Assembly (NCBI GenBank): GCA_011800805.1
Contig: MPNW01000973.1
Coordinates: 37,274-61,788 of the forward strand
DNA: 24,515 nucleotides
Reading direction: 5' to 3'
Source: Hirudo medicinalis
Lineage: Eukaryota > Annelida > Clitellata > Hirudinida > Hirudinidae
Shown here in pieces: positions 1-10,606 of the stretch (its first letter is position 1; each line of letters opens with the position of its first letter). Under the pieces are notes generated by a model. That model was given only the letters and a program-made list of their open reading frames with translations. It was not told the DNA's origin and made no database searches. Both the position numbers and the translations under genes were made by a program.

Positions 1-99
<99 letters not shown>

Positions 100-139
100 C
101 GACGACGACGACGACGACGACGATGATGATGATGATGAC
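1..139. repeat. (GAT)n microsatellite with GAC block, truncated by the window edge
   Basis: Uninterrupted TGA/GAT triplets from the first base, a GAC block at about 99-122, then GAT again. The poly-Met reading frame is a by-product of the triplet. Confidence 0.98.
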
Positions 140-931
140 TATCACAAATAACAGCAGTAATGGTGACAGAAATTGTCGAGGTGAAAGGGGATGTGGTGTA
201 TGTCCATGATTGTGATGATGATCGTGGTCACGACGATGATTACTGTTACGATGATGATGAACAAAGCCGGTCGTGATGAAGATGAAGTCCTCCTCAAAAG
301 ACTAATGATGACAATGATAAACTTAGATAACACCGAAGGACCACAATGAACTCATCAGCTGCAGCCTCATTGCTATCTCAATCGTGATTGTTTTATCTCT
401 GAGCTGTAATTAAATTATCTTCGAATGGTGAAATTCCTTTAAACTCTTGAAAATTCTCTTCAAACTGAATGTGCATGTCTTCGATCGCCGTGCATCGATC
501 GCCGTGCATCGTGTGCATTAGTAACTTAACCACTTCGACATCATAATATAAACATCGTCACAGTCGTAGTCATCATTATCATCACCATCACCACCACCAT
601 CATCATCATAACCAGTTTCAGCAATATTGAACAATTATGAACTTCATGCCCTTTCATCTGCATTACAACCACATAACCAGGGTCACTAGGTTCATCACCA
701 CTAGCATTATCATCGGCATCGCTATCATCACCATCAACAAGCCATCGACATTGATGTCATCACCATCAGAAGCATCACCATCACCATCATCATCACCATC
801 ATCAACATCATCATCATCACCACCAGCACCATCAGCGGCATCACCATCATCATCATCACCATCATCAACATCATCATCATCATCATCATCATCACAGTCA
901 CAATAACTGTCATTTCTAAAAATAAACCCAC
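140..931. other. Left intronic/flanking DNA with two (ATC)n arrays
   Basis: Unique AT-rich sequence with (CAT/CAC)n at 571-610 and a longer degenerate (ATC/ACC)n at about 722-900. A duplicated CGATCGCCGTGCATCGATCG-like segment sits near 483-510. I see no further RhoGAP exon; it should be intron of that gene running off the left edge. Confidence 0.6.
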
Positions 932-1014
932 CTGCAGTGTGGCCCTGTTGACGTCCGGCAGGAGGCAGAGTAGCGTCTGGTAGGCGTGCAGCTTCACCGT
1001 CTGCTCGGTTATCG
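932..1014 (-). CDS. conu: ARHGAP18-like exon 7: late RhoGAP helix
   Basis: Acceptor CTTAATTTCCAG just before 1014 and donor CTGCAG|GTGGGT just after 932. It encodes ITEQTVKLHAYQTLLCLLPD followed by VNRATLQ, matching the LLPxxNRxTL helix of RhoGAP domains with its conserved Asn. It starts with two bases of a split codon (phase 1), whereas exon 6 ends in phase 0, so a missing exon must lie between them. Confidence 0.88.
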
Positions 1015-3587
1015 CTGGAAATTAAGTTCTTTGGGTGATTCAGTCATGCTTTCTTGGGAAATTAATTCAATCGAGCAATAAAATAAGCAGTGGTGAGATG
1101 AGAGAAGTGGTGGAGATGCTCTCGAAGTAGTCGAAGGAAGACTCAAGAGACCAGAACCATTGAGAAATGACGCTTCTCAGAATNGTGAGTGAGTGAGTGA
1201 GTGAGTGAGTGAGTGAGTGAGTGAGTGAGTGAGTGAGTGAGTGAGTGAGTGAGTGAGTGAGTGAGTGAGTGAGTGAGTGAGTGACTGAGTGACTGAGTGA
1301 GTGACTGAGTGAGTGAGTGACTGATTGATCAGCTGCTGCCCACCACTAACCTTGATCCTTGTCAAGGATCCAGACACCCTCATAATGCCTTCCTCCTCCA
1401 GATGGTTTTCGAGCAACGAGACCAACTGAAGGAAACAAATGTTTATTGTTAATAAATTTCACCTTGACATGTTTTTGGTTGGAAAGCAAAAAAAAAGTTC
1501 ACTCCTCAGTAGATCATCTGTTGCATAATGTGACCAATAAAATTTTGTCAGCTTTCCGGGTTAGGGATAAGATCAGGAGTTGGTGTACTGGCAGCAACTT
1601 TTGCCCCCTCCCCCTCCCAAGTTGGCTCTGCCCATCACTTGGCCAACATCGATGAAGACAAGTTTCAAAAGCACATATGCTCACTTCACGATAACAACTG
1701 ATGAGTCATCGCACTTAATTACAATTGCCTTCATGATTTAGAAAAATATAGCAAAGTAAAATCACATTCCCAGTGACCTCTTGACCTCAAGAACTCCCCA
1801 AAATCCTCACCGTTGAGACAAAGAAGGGTACTCTGGTGCTCGGGTTCTTCTTGAGATCCCTGTCGAGTAGGGTCTGAAGAGAAACCCCAAACACTCCAAC
1901 TTCTGCAATTGTTTTCATTGCAAGTGCAATCTTGTTTACGATATTAAATTGTTTCAAATTGTCCGAATTATTTCCAATAAGTGGCCCAAAATATTAAATT
2001 TGCAAATTTTTCTAAAAAGAATTCGTCAGAAGATGAAAAAACAAACACTTGTGCTTAGTCGAACATACTGCACTTCACGAACCAATCGACTTTGAATTTT
2101 TATTTGAACACTCATCTGAATCGTTCCCCTCAAAACAAATCACCTTTTGGCTTCCTCTTGCTCTGCAACCTGGAGATCTTCAGTCCTCCGTTCTGGCGGA
2201 AAATCGTGAGGACTTCGGTCTGAGCGATGCCCGTCAGGATCACGAGGTCGTTCGGTCCCAAGTGTTGCACGAGGCATGGACCGACCACCCCTTCTCCGTC
2301 CCCGTGGTCTAAGCTCGAGGATCTGGTGGTCAGGTTCTGCACGGAGATGGCAAGAGTCACGGTAACGGTAATGATGATGATAATGACAATAACAACAATT
2401 TTTTATGACTACTTCTTTAACAATTAAGACTCACTTTAATTAATTATTCAGTTCTTAATTTAATTTCTTTCACTTCTTTATTATTATTATTATTATTATT
2501 CCTTAAATCACACTCGAGGGAAACATTTGAAATGTTTTCCAATCTTAGAATCTCAGGACGTTTTGAAATTGAAATTTTGAGGCAAACTGAGAGGAAGTTG
2601 TTTTGAGCTTATTTTAGGCTCCATTGAGCCACTCATCAGCTATCAATGGTTGCAGTGATGATGATGATGATGACGATGACGATGACGATGGTGATGATGA
2701 TGATGATGACGATGACGATGACGATGGTGATGATGATGATGATGACGATGGTGATGATGATGATGAAGTCCATAATGACAATGAAGGTGATTTAGCATCT
2801 TTATAACTATAATGAGGAGTAATAATAATAATATCAATAATAATACTAATAAAAATAATAATGACATAATAATAATGATAATAATAATAACCAAAATAAT
2901 AAGGAACAGATGGAACCTTGCATGGATAGGTTATTAAAAAAATTGCTCTCAAAAGATAATTATTCATAATTTGCCTGATTTTATTCAATTTATAGAAGGA
3001 TAATGATTTTCATGCAAACAAGATTTTCAAAAATCTCAGAGACCTGTCTTCTGTGGTCACTTCTTTTGGAATTCTTCCCTGTTGGACATAGTAAACAAGT
3101 TAGCATTACTATTATGATTATTATGTATAATGTTTAATTTTATTTGTAAATAAGATTTAAATAAATAATATTAAGAACGTTAATATCATTATTAATGGAT
3201 AGAGCAAGAATTGATAGCAAAAAATATTGCAGTGACGACAACCAAAAACTATATAAATAATAAAAATATATATATATATAAAAAATAGCTCCGCTATATA
3301 AATTTGTGAACAATTTGACAAAGAATGAGTTAGAGATCAAAATGACATCCACTATTACTCAAGATGTCATTGTCGCCGTCATCCTTCGGAACATTCAAAT
3401 GCTTGGTCCCCTTAATCTGTCAAGACAATCAGGTCAATGTAACCTATAAACTACTGAGACCAATTGTGTATCAAAATCATCTTTAAACTATGCTTATTAT
3501 TGTTACTACTGCTATTATTAATATTATATTATTTTTATTATTGTTATATTATTATTATAGTTATTTCATTTTCTACTATTATAATAC

Positions 3588-3620
<33 letters not shown>

Positions 3621-4590
3621 ATTGAATTAGCTCATTTTTAAATTCATATTTATTACTCCATTAACAGGGAATCCATAATTATTTCATCGATGATAAATAA
3701 GTGGAATTTGATCTGCTTTAAATGTCGTGTCAGTCATCGGGAAACCATCGAGGATTTACGAGTGCTTTTCATAAGCTTCGGAGACTGAGACACCAACACG
3801 AGTGAATTCTTAGTGATGAGTGAATTGGCAGCTCAGGCAAGAAGGTTCTAACTGATGCGATGCTTACTCATCATTCAAATTAGCACTCAGTAACACGGTC
3901 AATCGACCATTCATCAAACATTCGTTACGTTATTCTTGCCAACGCTGCCCAGGGTTTGAGGTTCTATGAACAGACTCCTGACATCCGCTCTTGCGACTTT
4001 GTTCTTCTTCAACAAAGTCTCCGAGAAGATCTTGAACGTTGCTTTTTGTCCGTCGGTGAAGACGGACTGGATGATTTCATCCAGCCATTGGTCGCTGACC
4101 TCCTCGTCGTCGTCAGTCGCTAACCCCTTGGCTTGCTCTGGGATGGGGGAAGAATTAAACATTTCTTAGTAAATTATGGAACTTTCCTAATTGAAGGAAT
4201 TATCACTAAAGATCACTAAAGGTTTATCTTTATCTTCAATGTATGAAGTGAATGGTTTAAACTGAAACTTTCTGGATTTGAATAATTGTTTCAAAATTAA
4301 TTTTAAGATTAGGCAGATGTATGGCATGAACAAATTCTGCAAACTCACTTAAAGTTCCTTTCAATGTCTCGATGTAATTCTGGCTTCTATCAACATCTGT
4401 GAAAGTGGAGTAATGTTAAATTATATACATTCAGAATGAATATGAATTGAAATGAAATTAGTTAAACTCACATTTGAATTATTTTAGAAACATCAGCATT
4501 AGAAGTATCAGTTACAAAAAAAAACAATTCACAAGACATATAAATAATAAAATTACCATCTTCTTCTACTGGGAAATAAGGTACATCCAT
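932..4590 (-). CDS. conu: RhoGAP protein, ARHGAP18/28/40 (conundrum) family, partial
   Basis: Reconstructed exons on the minus strand: 4590-4557, 4396-4349, 4137-3929, 2336-2144, 1902-1811, 1425-1351, an unseen piece, then 1014-932, continuing off the left edge. Every visible junction agrees in phase. Known role: GTPase-activating protein for Rho-family GTPases, acting in the cytoplasm and cell cortex; Drosophila conundrum acts with Moesin. Family signs: N-terminal WLDEII and SETLLKKNK followed by DVRSLF, a pre-GAP helix segment, then VFGVSLQTLL, the arginine-finger strand EEEGIMRVSGS (Arg208) and the late helix LLPDVNRATL with its conserved Asn. Absent is the roughly 50-residue middle of the GAP domain, which should lie between 1351 and 1014 where the assembly has an N and a tetranucleotide array. 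Recognition is from memory of the family; the orthologue name is likely rather than proven. Confidence 0.85.
1185..1325. repeat. (GAGT)n tetranucleotide array beside an N
   Basis: About 35 copies of GTGA/GAGT with a few GACT variants at the right end. It starts directly after the ambiguous base at 1184. It lies within the RhoGAP gene where one exon is missing. Confidence 0.98.
1351..1425 (-). CDS. conu: ARHGAP18-like exon 6: RhoGAP arginine finger
   Basis: Acceptor TTTGTTTCCTTCAG just before 1425 and donor CAAG|GTTAGT just after 1351. Its 25 codons read LVSLLENHLEEEGIMRVSGS and on to LTRIK. This is the GxxRxSG arginine-finger motif of catalytic RhoGAP domains, with the arginine present, so activity is expected. 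The next domain segment is not visible before the (GAGT)n array. Confidence 0.92.
1811..1902 (-). CDS. conu: ARHGAP18-like exon 5: start of RhoGAP domain
   Basis: Acceptor CAATTGCAG just before 1902 and donor AACG|GTGAGG just after 1811. It encodes VFGVSLQTLLDRD then TRVPFFVST, the first strand and helix of a RhoGAP fold (compare FGVPL...VP in the family). It ends in phase 0, in line with the next exon. A 241 bp intron precedes it and a 385 bp intron follows. Confidence 0.9.
2144..2336 (-). CDS. conu: ARHGAP18-like exon 4: segment before the GAP domain
   Basis: Acceptor CCATCTCCGTGCAG just before 2336 and donor AAAAG|GTGATT just after 2144. It encodes 64 residues plus one base, including LGPNDLVILTGIAQTEVLTI and ending LQSKRKPK. 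This corresponds to the helix-rich block directly before RhoGAP in ARHGAP18. Phase 1 matches the next exon. Confidence 0.88.
2656..2766. repeat. (GAT/GAC)n array with higher-order pattern
   Basis: Five GAT triplets, alternating GAC GAT pairs and GGT recur as a larger block of about 39 bp, best seen twice between 2656 and 2740. It sits in the intron between RhoGAP exons 3 and 4. Confidence 0.95.
2817..3640. other. AT-rich intron sequence with (AAT)n and (ATT)n tracts
   Basis: (AAT)-rich at 2817-2905, a short (TA) run near 3268-3280, and (ATT)n at about 3500-3640, with the purest run 3594-3620. No exon recognised. It is part of the 1592 bp RhoGAP intron. Confidence 0.7.
3929..4137 (-). CDS. 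conu: ARHGAP18-like exon 3: conserved N-terminal segment
   Basis: A strong acceptor (TTCTTCCCCCATCCCAG) precedes 4137. The exon holds DDDEEVSDQWLDEII, then SETLLKKNK and ADVRSLF, which parallel the N-terminal block of ARHGAP18. The proposed donor is AAC|GTAACG at 3929/3928, phase 0; the frame ends at a TGA a few codons further on. The next intron (3928-2337) is 1592 bp, and an unrecognised exon inside it is possible because vertebrate homologues have a longer linker here. Confidence 0.82.
4349..4396 (-). CDS. conu: ARHGAP18-like exon 2, 48 bp
   Basis: Acceptor CACTTTCACAG just before 4396 and donor TTAA|GTGAGT just after 4349. It encodes VDRSQNYIETLKGTL between split codons; both ends are phase 1 and match the neighbours exactly. 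It is too short to judge alone; support comes from both splice sites and the continuous acidic/amphipathic N-terminus it creates. Confidence 0.72.
4557..4590 (-). CDS. conu: ARHGAP18-like exon 1: start codon
   Basis: ATG at 4590-4588 opens MDVPYFPVEED, and the donor GATG|GTAATT leaves one base. An in-frame TAG lies two codons before the ATG, so no earlier start exists in this exon. The leftover G joins AT of the next exon as Asp. Any 5' UTR exon or promoter further right was not identified. Confidence 0.72.
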
Positions 4591-6640
4591 CTTCTAAACT
4601 TTATCTAAAACTGCTAACTAAACTCTTTACAAATCTCTTTGTTACTCTAAAAAAAATCTTCAACATCGAGAACTTCCTACAACTAACACTTTAGCAGATT
4701 CCGTTCCTTTTATTGTAGGACCAAGTACAACGATGACTAAACAACTACAAACTTCAACAAAACTACAGCGCTGCTTGTTCCTTTTTTTTACGTAAACAAA
4801 TAAAATATCCTAGAAATCGTAATATTTATTAGCATGGAAGTTTTTCAATTAGTTAGCAACTGATCTTAGCCGATCAACTTCTTAAGGTCCACACCCCAAC
4901 ACTGCTAACGCCTTGATATTGTCAAAGCAACAGCAATGGCCTGCCTCAAGCCAAGCATTTTTAGAACTTCTGAATTTCACAGTGGATTTACTGTTTTTAG
5001 TATTAGTCGCATGTGTAGAATTTAATTCAATGTGATATTATTCAATCCTGAGCCATGATTTGTAAACCTCTTTTGTACCACGGCATGCATTCCTCTTCAT
5101 GGTTAGCAAAGGTATGTATGAGCTTTCACGTAGTTTTTACAACACCAACGGGTTTTTCTTGTAAGTGCATTTTACATTAATAATGCCTTCCTCAATTCAA
5201 CTCAATCTTATTCGTCGTCTGGAGATTTTCTTTTTTTCTGGTTATTTTATTACATTCTTAGTTTAGCTTTCTTTTCACACACCAGGCGACTCTAGCGAAT
5301 AGGATGTACACAGATGTTCATTAAGAAATCAACCTAATATTCGCACGACCCCCAGCTCTCTTAGCTCAATTATATTTCTATGACTAATTCCTATTTACGT
5401 AGTTATTAATATTATTATTTTATTATTATTAACAGTTAGGGTCCTCGACTATCCCACAGCAATAGTCTCCCAAACTCAATTTCAAAATTCCAATGTAAGG
5501 CACTGTTTTTGAGAACAAAAATTTTAGTTTCAACGAAGCCATGTTTTGGTCGATTTATGAACTTATTTAATTCAGGATTCATGTAAGGAAATGAATAATG
5601 AATGTTAATAATGATAACATTAGTAGGAATAACATTAGCGATGTATCAAGCCGCGAAGTGACAAACATTCGCCCGAAAATACGCACTTAAAACTGTCATG
5701 TTCTTAAAAGCCTCAAACGACGGAATGAACGAACGAACGAACGGATAAATGAATGAATGAGGGATCGATCCTCCGAAAATCTTAACGCGCGCCTCTTAAT
5801 TCTCTGTACATGGCTTGGAAGACTGTTGATCATGTTGTAATGGAAGCGGCAGCGCCTAGAACATAAACTTCATCTAGGATGTAGACTAGAAACGATTTAC
5901 AAGTGGACGACGCATTATATACGTTGGACAGGGTGTTCAGGGGCTGCAGGGCTGGCCCCAAATGTCCCACCGCGATGAAAAAGAGCAAAACAAAGATTTA
6001 AAGGGAGCCTTCATACACGCTTACTTAATACTGACTGAGTGTAAAGACCAAAGACTTCATCAAAAAAAAAAAACAGAAGAAGTTAGCAAAAACTAACAGC
6101 ATTAAAATATGGATGGATGGATGGATGGATGTATGGAAATGCATACAAAAAGAAGTTTGGTTGCATCCTGGTGACTGCAAGGTCTACAAAGTAAAGACGA
6201 GATAAGGCAACAGAGATGCAAGAGGAACCAAAAAAAGAAGGGAGAAAGTGGAAAATATTGCACCAAGGAGAGCTCAATCAGGCTAACAAGGAAAAGAGTA
6301 ATGTGTAAAAAGTTGCTGGTCGTACGCGCTAATCGCGCCACTAGTTAACGCTAGTATCAATCAATCAATATAATATAATTAATTATAATACGTTAATGAT
6401 TATTATTTTTTCATTTCCAATTACAACATTAACTCTAAAGTGTAACCAACCGCAAAAATCAATTTGAAAAGGCGAGTAATACTGCAACTGACTGAACATA
6501 ACGCCCATTAGCAATCAAATAAGCTGTCAATCCATGAAGCTGATGAAGCAGACGATGTGGTGATTTCACTCACTCTATCGAAATGAGGTGAGATATACTT
6601 AATACTGGGAGCAGACCGACAACAACATTGCAAAGAATTG
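4591..6640. other. Intergenic DNA upstream of the RhoGAP gene
   Basis: Mostly unique AT-rich sequence that should hold the promoter and any 5' UTR exon of the RhoGAP gene; no convincing TATA or donor was found. It contains short (GAAC)n/(GAAT)n near 5728-5760 and (GGAT)n at 6107-6130. No open frame looks coding. Confidence 0.6.
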
Positions 6641-6655
6641 TGAACAAACAACAGC

Positions 6656-6710
6656 ACAAATAATGACGGAAATATTTTTAAGTAGTAATACTGATAACAG
6701 TAATTATAGC

Positions 6711-6760
<50 letters not shown>
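6656..6760. repeat. 54 bp segment plus (AAT)n, copy 1
   Basis: A unique 54 bp stretch (6656-6709) leads into about 17 AAT units (6711-6760). The same 54 bp, followed by an AAT array two units longer, occurs at 10493-10603 directly after an N. Confidence 0.95.
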
Positions 6761-6763
<3 letters not shown>

Positions 6764-7164
6764 TATTAATGATGAATATGATGATGATGATAATAATAGC
6801 AACACAATAATTATTATTGTGGCAATAATTTTAATGATAACAACAACTATAATATTAACGATGACGAGGATGTTGATGACGACGACGATGAAGATGATGA
6901 CGATGATAAGAATCAAAGCGATCATTGTAACTAATGGGATATTCCATTCAGTAGGCGCTAATTATCCGTATCTAATTATTCGTTACAATCGTCTGTCGTT
7001 ACGCGCCATTATCTCCGCGTGTGCTCGTGTGCTAGTGTGTGCGCTAGTGTGTGTGCTAGTGTGTGTGCTCGTTCTCTATGTTTTATGTTGGCAGAAAATG
7101 TGTTGTAATATTTTTTGTTTTGTTTTGAATATACGAATATATCATGATGACATTTTATGAGTAT

Positions 7165-7195
<31 letters not shown>

Positions 7196-7304
7196 AATAA
7201 TAATAATAATAAAAACAGTAACTATTATTTGCCTTATAAATATTATTTACATTGATTGTATTAATATGTATTATTGAATATTGATAATACCGTTATTAAC
7301 ATTA

Positions 7305-7355
<51 letters not shown>

Positions 7356-7400
7356 GTGTTAAATTATCATAACCATAATTCCACGCACTAGATCACAATC
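6761..7400. repeat. Mixed (GAT)n, (AAT)n, (ATT)n arrays
   Basis: GAT/AAT-rich at 6770-6910, GTGT/CTCG-rich at 7020-7070, (GAT)n then (AAT)n at 7165-7212, and (ATT)n at about 7302-7355. Reading frames across them are triplet artefacts. Confidence 0.9.
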
Positions 7401-7660
7401 ATTCACTCACGTGAATGGTGCATTGCATTGCGAGCAATTGCAACACGGGTCAGGTGCATTGGCAATGCACGCATCGATATATCGATGTATCGATGTATCG
7501 ATACTAAGTGGATATCGGAATACACCTTTGTGGTTGTTGCTGTTGCTGTTGGTTTTGTTATTCTTAGCACATTTTCAGCTGTTTGTCTAACCTCTCCTGT
7601 CGACATATCGGTGTCCGATAAATATCGCATTGAAGTCGATATTATCGGACTCACGGCATG
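7401..7660. other. Palindrome-rich unique island
   Basis: Non-repeat DNA between microsatellites holding GTGCATTG-G-CAATGCAC (7454-7470), tandem ATCGATGT/ATCGATAT units (about 7473-7502), and an imperfect inverted repeat 7613-7627 / 7637-7650 around GTCCGATA. Short frames on both strands are not supported as genes. Confidence 0.7.
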
Positions 7661-7744
7661 TTAGGAATTCATCGTGCATTCAATTCACCGCGTGCATTTG
7701 CCAGGCGAATTGTCCTTTGTTTGTGTCGGTTGTTTGTAACGATA

Positions 7745-7913
7745 TTAATACTACTACTACTACTACTACTACCACTAATAATAGTAATAATAATAATCAT
7801 CATCATCGTGATGATAATAATAATAATAGTAATGATGATGATGATGATGATAATAATAATATTAATAATAAAGTGGTGACTGTACGATTAAGTTGTTGGT
7901 ACTATCAACAACT

Positions 7914-7944
<31 letters not shown>

Positions 7945-7980
7945 CGATGATGATGGTGATGATGACGATGATGAGAGAAA
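7745..7980. repeat. (ACT)n, (AAT)n, (GAT)n and (CAA)n compound arrays
   Basis: Successive short pure runs: ACT at about 7750-7775, AAT/CAT/GAT at 7775-7870, CAA at about 7908-7944, then GAT-rich to 7980. Confidence 0.95.
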
Positions 7981-8104
7981 TGAGAATCATTAGCGATAAT
8001 GAAGTTAAGAAAAGTATTACTCGACCTCTTTAATCACTTGAGTACTTCATTGTTGCATACGTTTGATACAAGGTGATGTGTGTAACGAATAGTAACAGTA
8101 ATAA

Positions 8105-8650
8105 CACCATCATAATAGCATCATCATCATCATCACCATCATCATCGCCATCATCATCGCCATCATCATCATCATCACCATCATCAAACCACTTATGACA
8201 GCATAAGTCAGTATTCCACTTTTTGTCCCTGGTTCTTTGCTTCTCCGTTCATTGAGAACGACGACGACGATGATGATGACAATGATGATGATGATGAATT
8301 GAACTGAAGAGAGATGGTCACCTGGAAGAAGAGAGAGGAAGCAGTGCGCTGCGGTGACTCGTTTAAGAGCTGAGGGCGACCACCCCGCCTGAGGTCTTGT
8401 TTTATTGATCTTCTCCTGGAACTGGAGGAGGAGGGAGAGGAGGAGGAGGAGGAGGGAGAGATCACTCCGTCTGGAGAGTGTCGTGAGATGTCCAGGGACT
8501 GGTGAGAGGGAAGGAGTGCTTGTGGTGAACGGCGGATGATGATGATGATGGCGATGATGATGACGGCGATGATGATGGCAATGATGAATATGATGAGGAT
8601 GAGGATGAGGAGGAAGAGGACGACGACGACGACAATGATAATGATGAAAG
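8105..8650. repeat. (ATC)n, (GAC/GAT)n, (GGA)n and (GAT/GGC)n arrays
   Basis: ATC/ACC/GCC at about 8118-8190, GAC/GAT at 8257-8296, GGA-rich at 8424-8460, GAT/GGC at 8533-8650, separated by unique sequence. Serine-rich or acidic frames here are repeat translations. Confidence 0.9.
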
Positions 8651-8902
8651 TTTCTAAAAATAGATCCTCTACTAAAAATAAATAGGTCAGGAAATTAAAT
8701 ATTTACCACTTGGGCGGAGACTCAATTGACAACCGACGATACGACTGGCTGCTATAATTGAGCGCATTCCAGGAGTGTCCGGAATTTGGAGGATAGGAAT
8801 GGTTGAATGAATGGAAAAGTGCTTGTGTGAGGTGGAATGGGTACTGGAATGCAACCACCACTACACTGGACACCCAGGACACACCTGGACACTGTGTTCA
8901 TC

Positions 8903-9345
8903 CATCTTCGTCGTCATAGTAGCCATCATCGCCATCGTCGTCATCATCGTCATCGTCGTCATCATCATCATCATCGTCGTCGTCGTCTTCATCATCATCG
9001 TCATCATCATCGACAGACATTTTTCCTCGAGGAAACTTGGTGTCGTTGAAATTAAAACATGAAAAATATTTTAAGAAATATTTAAAGAAATATTGTATAA
9101 GAAATATTTTAAGAAATATTGTATAAGAAAACAAGAGTTTAAGGAGATGTCAAAAGGTTCGATGACGAGGAGATGAGAGGCAAGCTTCAAAAATGATCGT
9201 CGTGCACACTCACATAGACACGCACACCCACACATACACTCACGCATACTCGCGCACACACACACACACACACACTCACGCACATACTCACGCACATACA
9301 CTCATGCACGCACACGCACACATACACACACGTACACAAGACGAC
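8903..9345. repeat. (TCG/TCA)n, a short AT-rich tandem and (CA)n arrays
   Basis: TCG/TCA triplets at about 8905-9015; two copies of a unit around AAGAAATATTGTAT at 9070-9130; CA/ACGC dinucleotide-like tracts at about 9205-9345. Confidence 0.9.
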
Positions 9346-9434
9346 ACGAGCATTTGATTTTGTTTGCCGAGAATAAACCTGGTTCCATGTTGAAGTATTA
9401 AAACACACATCCCCGTCGGGAGGACCACTGCCTC

Positions 9435-9715
9435 TTAGACGATGATGATAGTGATCATGATCATGATGGTGGTTATGATGACGATGAATATAGTGATGCT
9501 GATGGTGATGTTGTTGATGACTTTCGATGACGATGATGGTGGTGGTGGTGATGATGTTGATGATGATAAATGATGACTATGATGATTTTCTATGATGATG
9601 ATGACGACGATATTGGTGACTACGATGGTGATGCTGATGGTGATGTTGTTGATGACGACGATGACTTTCGATAATAGTGGTGGTTAGTGATGACTATGAT
9701 GATAATAAGATGACT
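9435..9715. repeat. Degenerate (GAT)n array
   Basis: GAT/GGT/GAC triplets with interruptions. Segments such as GATGGTGATGCTGATGG recur (about 9495 and 9623), suggesting internal duplication. Confidence 0.9.
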
Positions 9716-9827
9716 ACATCGATCGCCAACGAATAGAATCAAAAAAACATGGCGACAGATTCTATTTGTTGTTATAGTTGATTCAAGAAGGTTCGATACG
9801 AAAGCGAGTCTCTTTGTGAGCAAGAGG

Positions 9828-10178
9828 ATTGTGATGATGATCATGATATTGATGACGACGATGATGCTGATGACGATGCTGACAATGGCGGTGATATTGA
9901 CGATGATGATGATGACGATGGTGATGATGATGATGATGACGATAGCGATGCTGATGATGACGATGATAATGATGCTGATGATGATGACGATGGTGATGCT
10001 GCTGATGATGATGACGATGGTGATGATGATGATGACGATGGTGATGCTGCTGATGATGATGACGATGGTGATGCTGCTGATGATGATGACGATGGTGATG
10101 CTGATGATGATGGTGACGATGACGATGATAATGATGCTGATGATGACGACGATGGTGATGCTGATGATGACGACATCA
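9828..10178. repeat. Long (GAT/GAC/GCT/GGT)n array with 27 bp higher-order unit
   Basis: A 350 bp imperfect triplet array. From about 9975 to 10105 a 27 bp unit built from GATGGTGATGCTGCT plus four further GAT/GAC triplets repeats several times, one copy lacking the GCT part. One plus frame is open and acidic across it, from about 9781 to a stop near 10270. Confidence 0.93.
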
Positions 10179-10492
10179 ACAATAAGAATGTCATTACAAG
10201 TCACAGCCCGCGTTACTACAAGGCTGCAAAGAGATCGATTGACGCCGAAACAGTTGTCTTCAGTAAATTATAGCAATAATTATTGTCATAATTAAAGTCA
10301 TTAAAAAAATTATTATTCATTTAATATTCTTTATGATTGGTTATGTAATAAGGTAAACACTTCATAATTCTGATTTAATTATGATTAATTAGGATTATTT
10401 ATTAATCACGTATTATTGTGAATTAATTGTTCAATAATATTCGTCGTTATTATTGTTATTGGTTAAAATTAAACTTTAAAACATAATGAAAN

Positions 10493-10547
10493 ACAAATAA
10501 TGACGGAAATATTTTTAAGTAGTAATACTGATAACAGTAATTATAGC

Positions 10548-10603
<56 letters not shown>
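10493..10603. repeat. 54 bp segment plus (AAT)n, copy 2
   Basis: Identical by eye to 6656-6709 over its first 54 bp, then about 19 AAT units. It begins directly after the ambiguous base at 10492. Downstream sequences of the two copies differ. Confidence 0.95.

Positions 10604-10606
<3 letters not shown>

Noticed and set aside
3..209. Poly-Met/Thr frame in the first array
   Set aside because: It is a direct translation of ATG/ACG triplet repeat with no splice or domain context. Poly-Asp, poly-Ser and poly-Asn frames elsewhere were rejected for the same reason.
1025..1183. Possible RhoGAP middle exon on the minus strand containing SSFDYFESISTT
   Set aside because: It resembles the expected region slightly, but no GT donor follows it before exon 7 and the frame runs into a stop; not accepted as an exon.
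1185..1325. CRISPR-like or satellite array
   Set aside because: It is a plain tetranucleotide microsatellite without spacers; no CRISPR features occur anywhere in this eukaryotic window.
4855..4895. Minus-strand GGCTAAGATCA, as in the 5' end of U2 snRNA
   Set aside because: Only about 11 bases match and the rest of the U2 5' region is absent; it lies in a short local palindrome, so chance is likelier.
8208..8465. Minus-strand serine-rich frame with a short unique centre
   Set aside because: Serine tracts come from GAT/GGA arrays; the unique part has only a weak donor-like GTGACC and no known motif.
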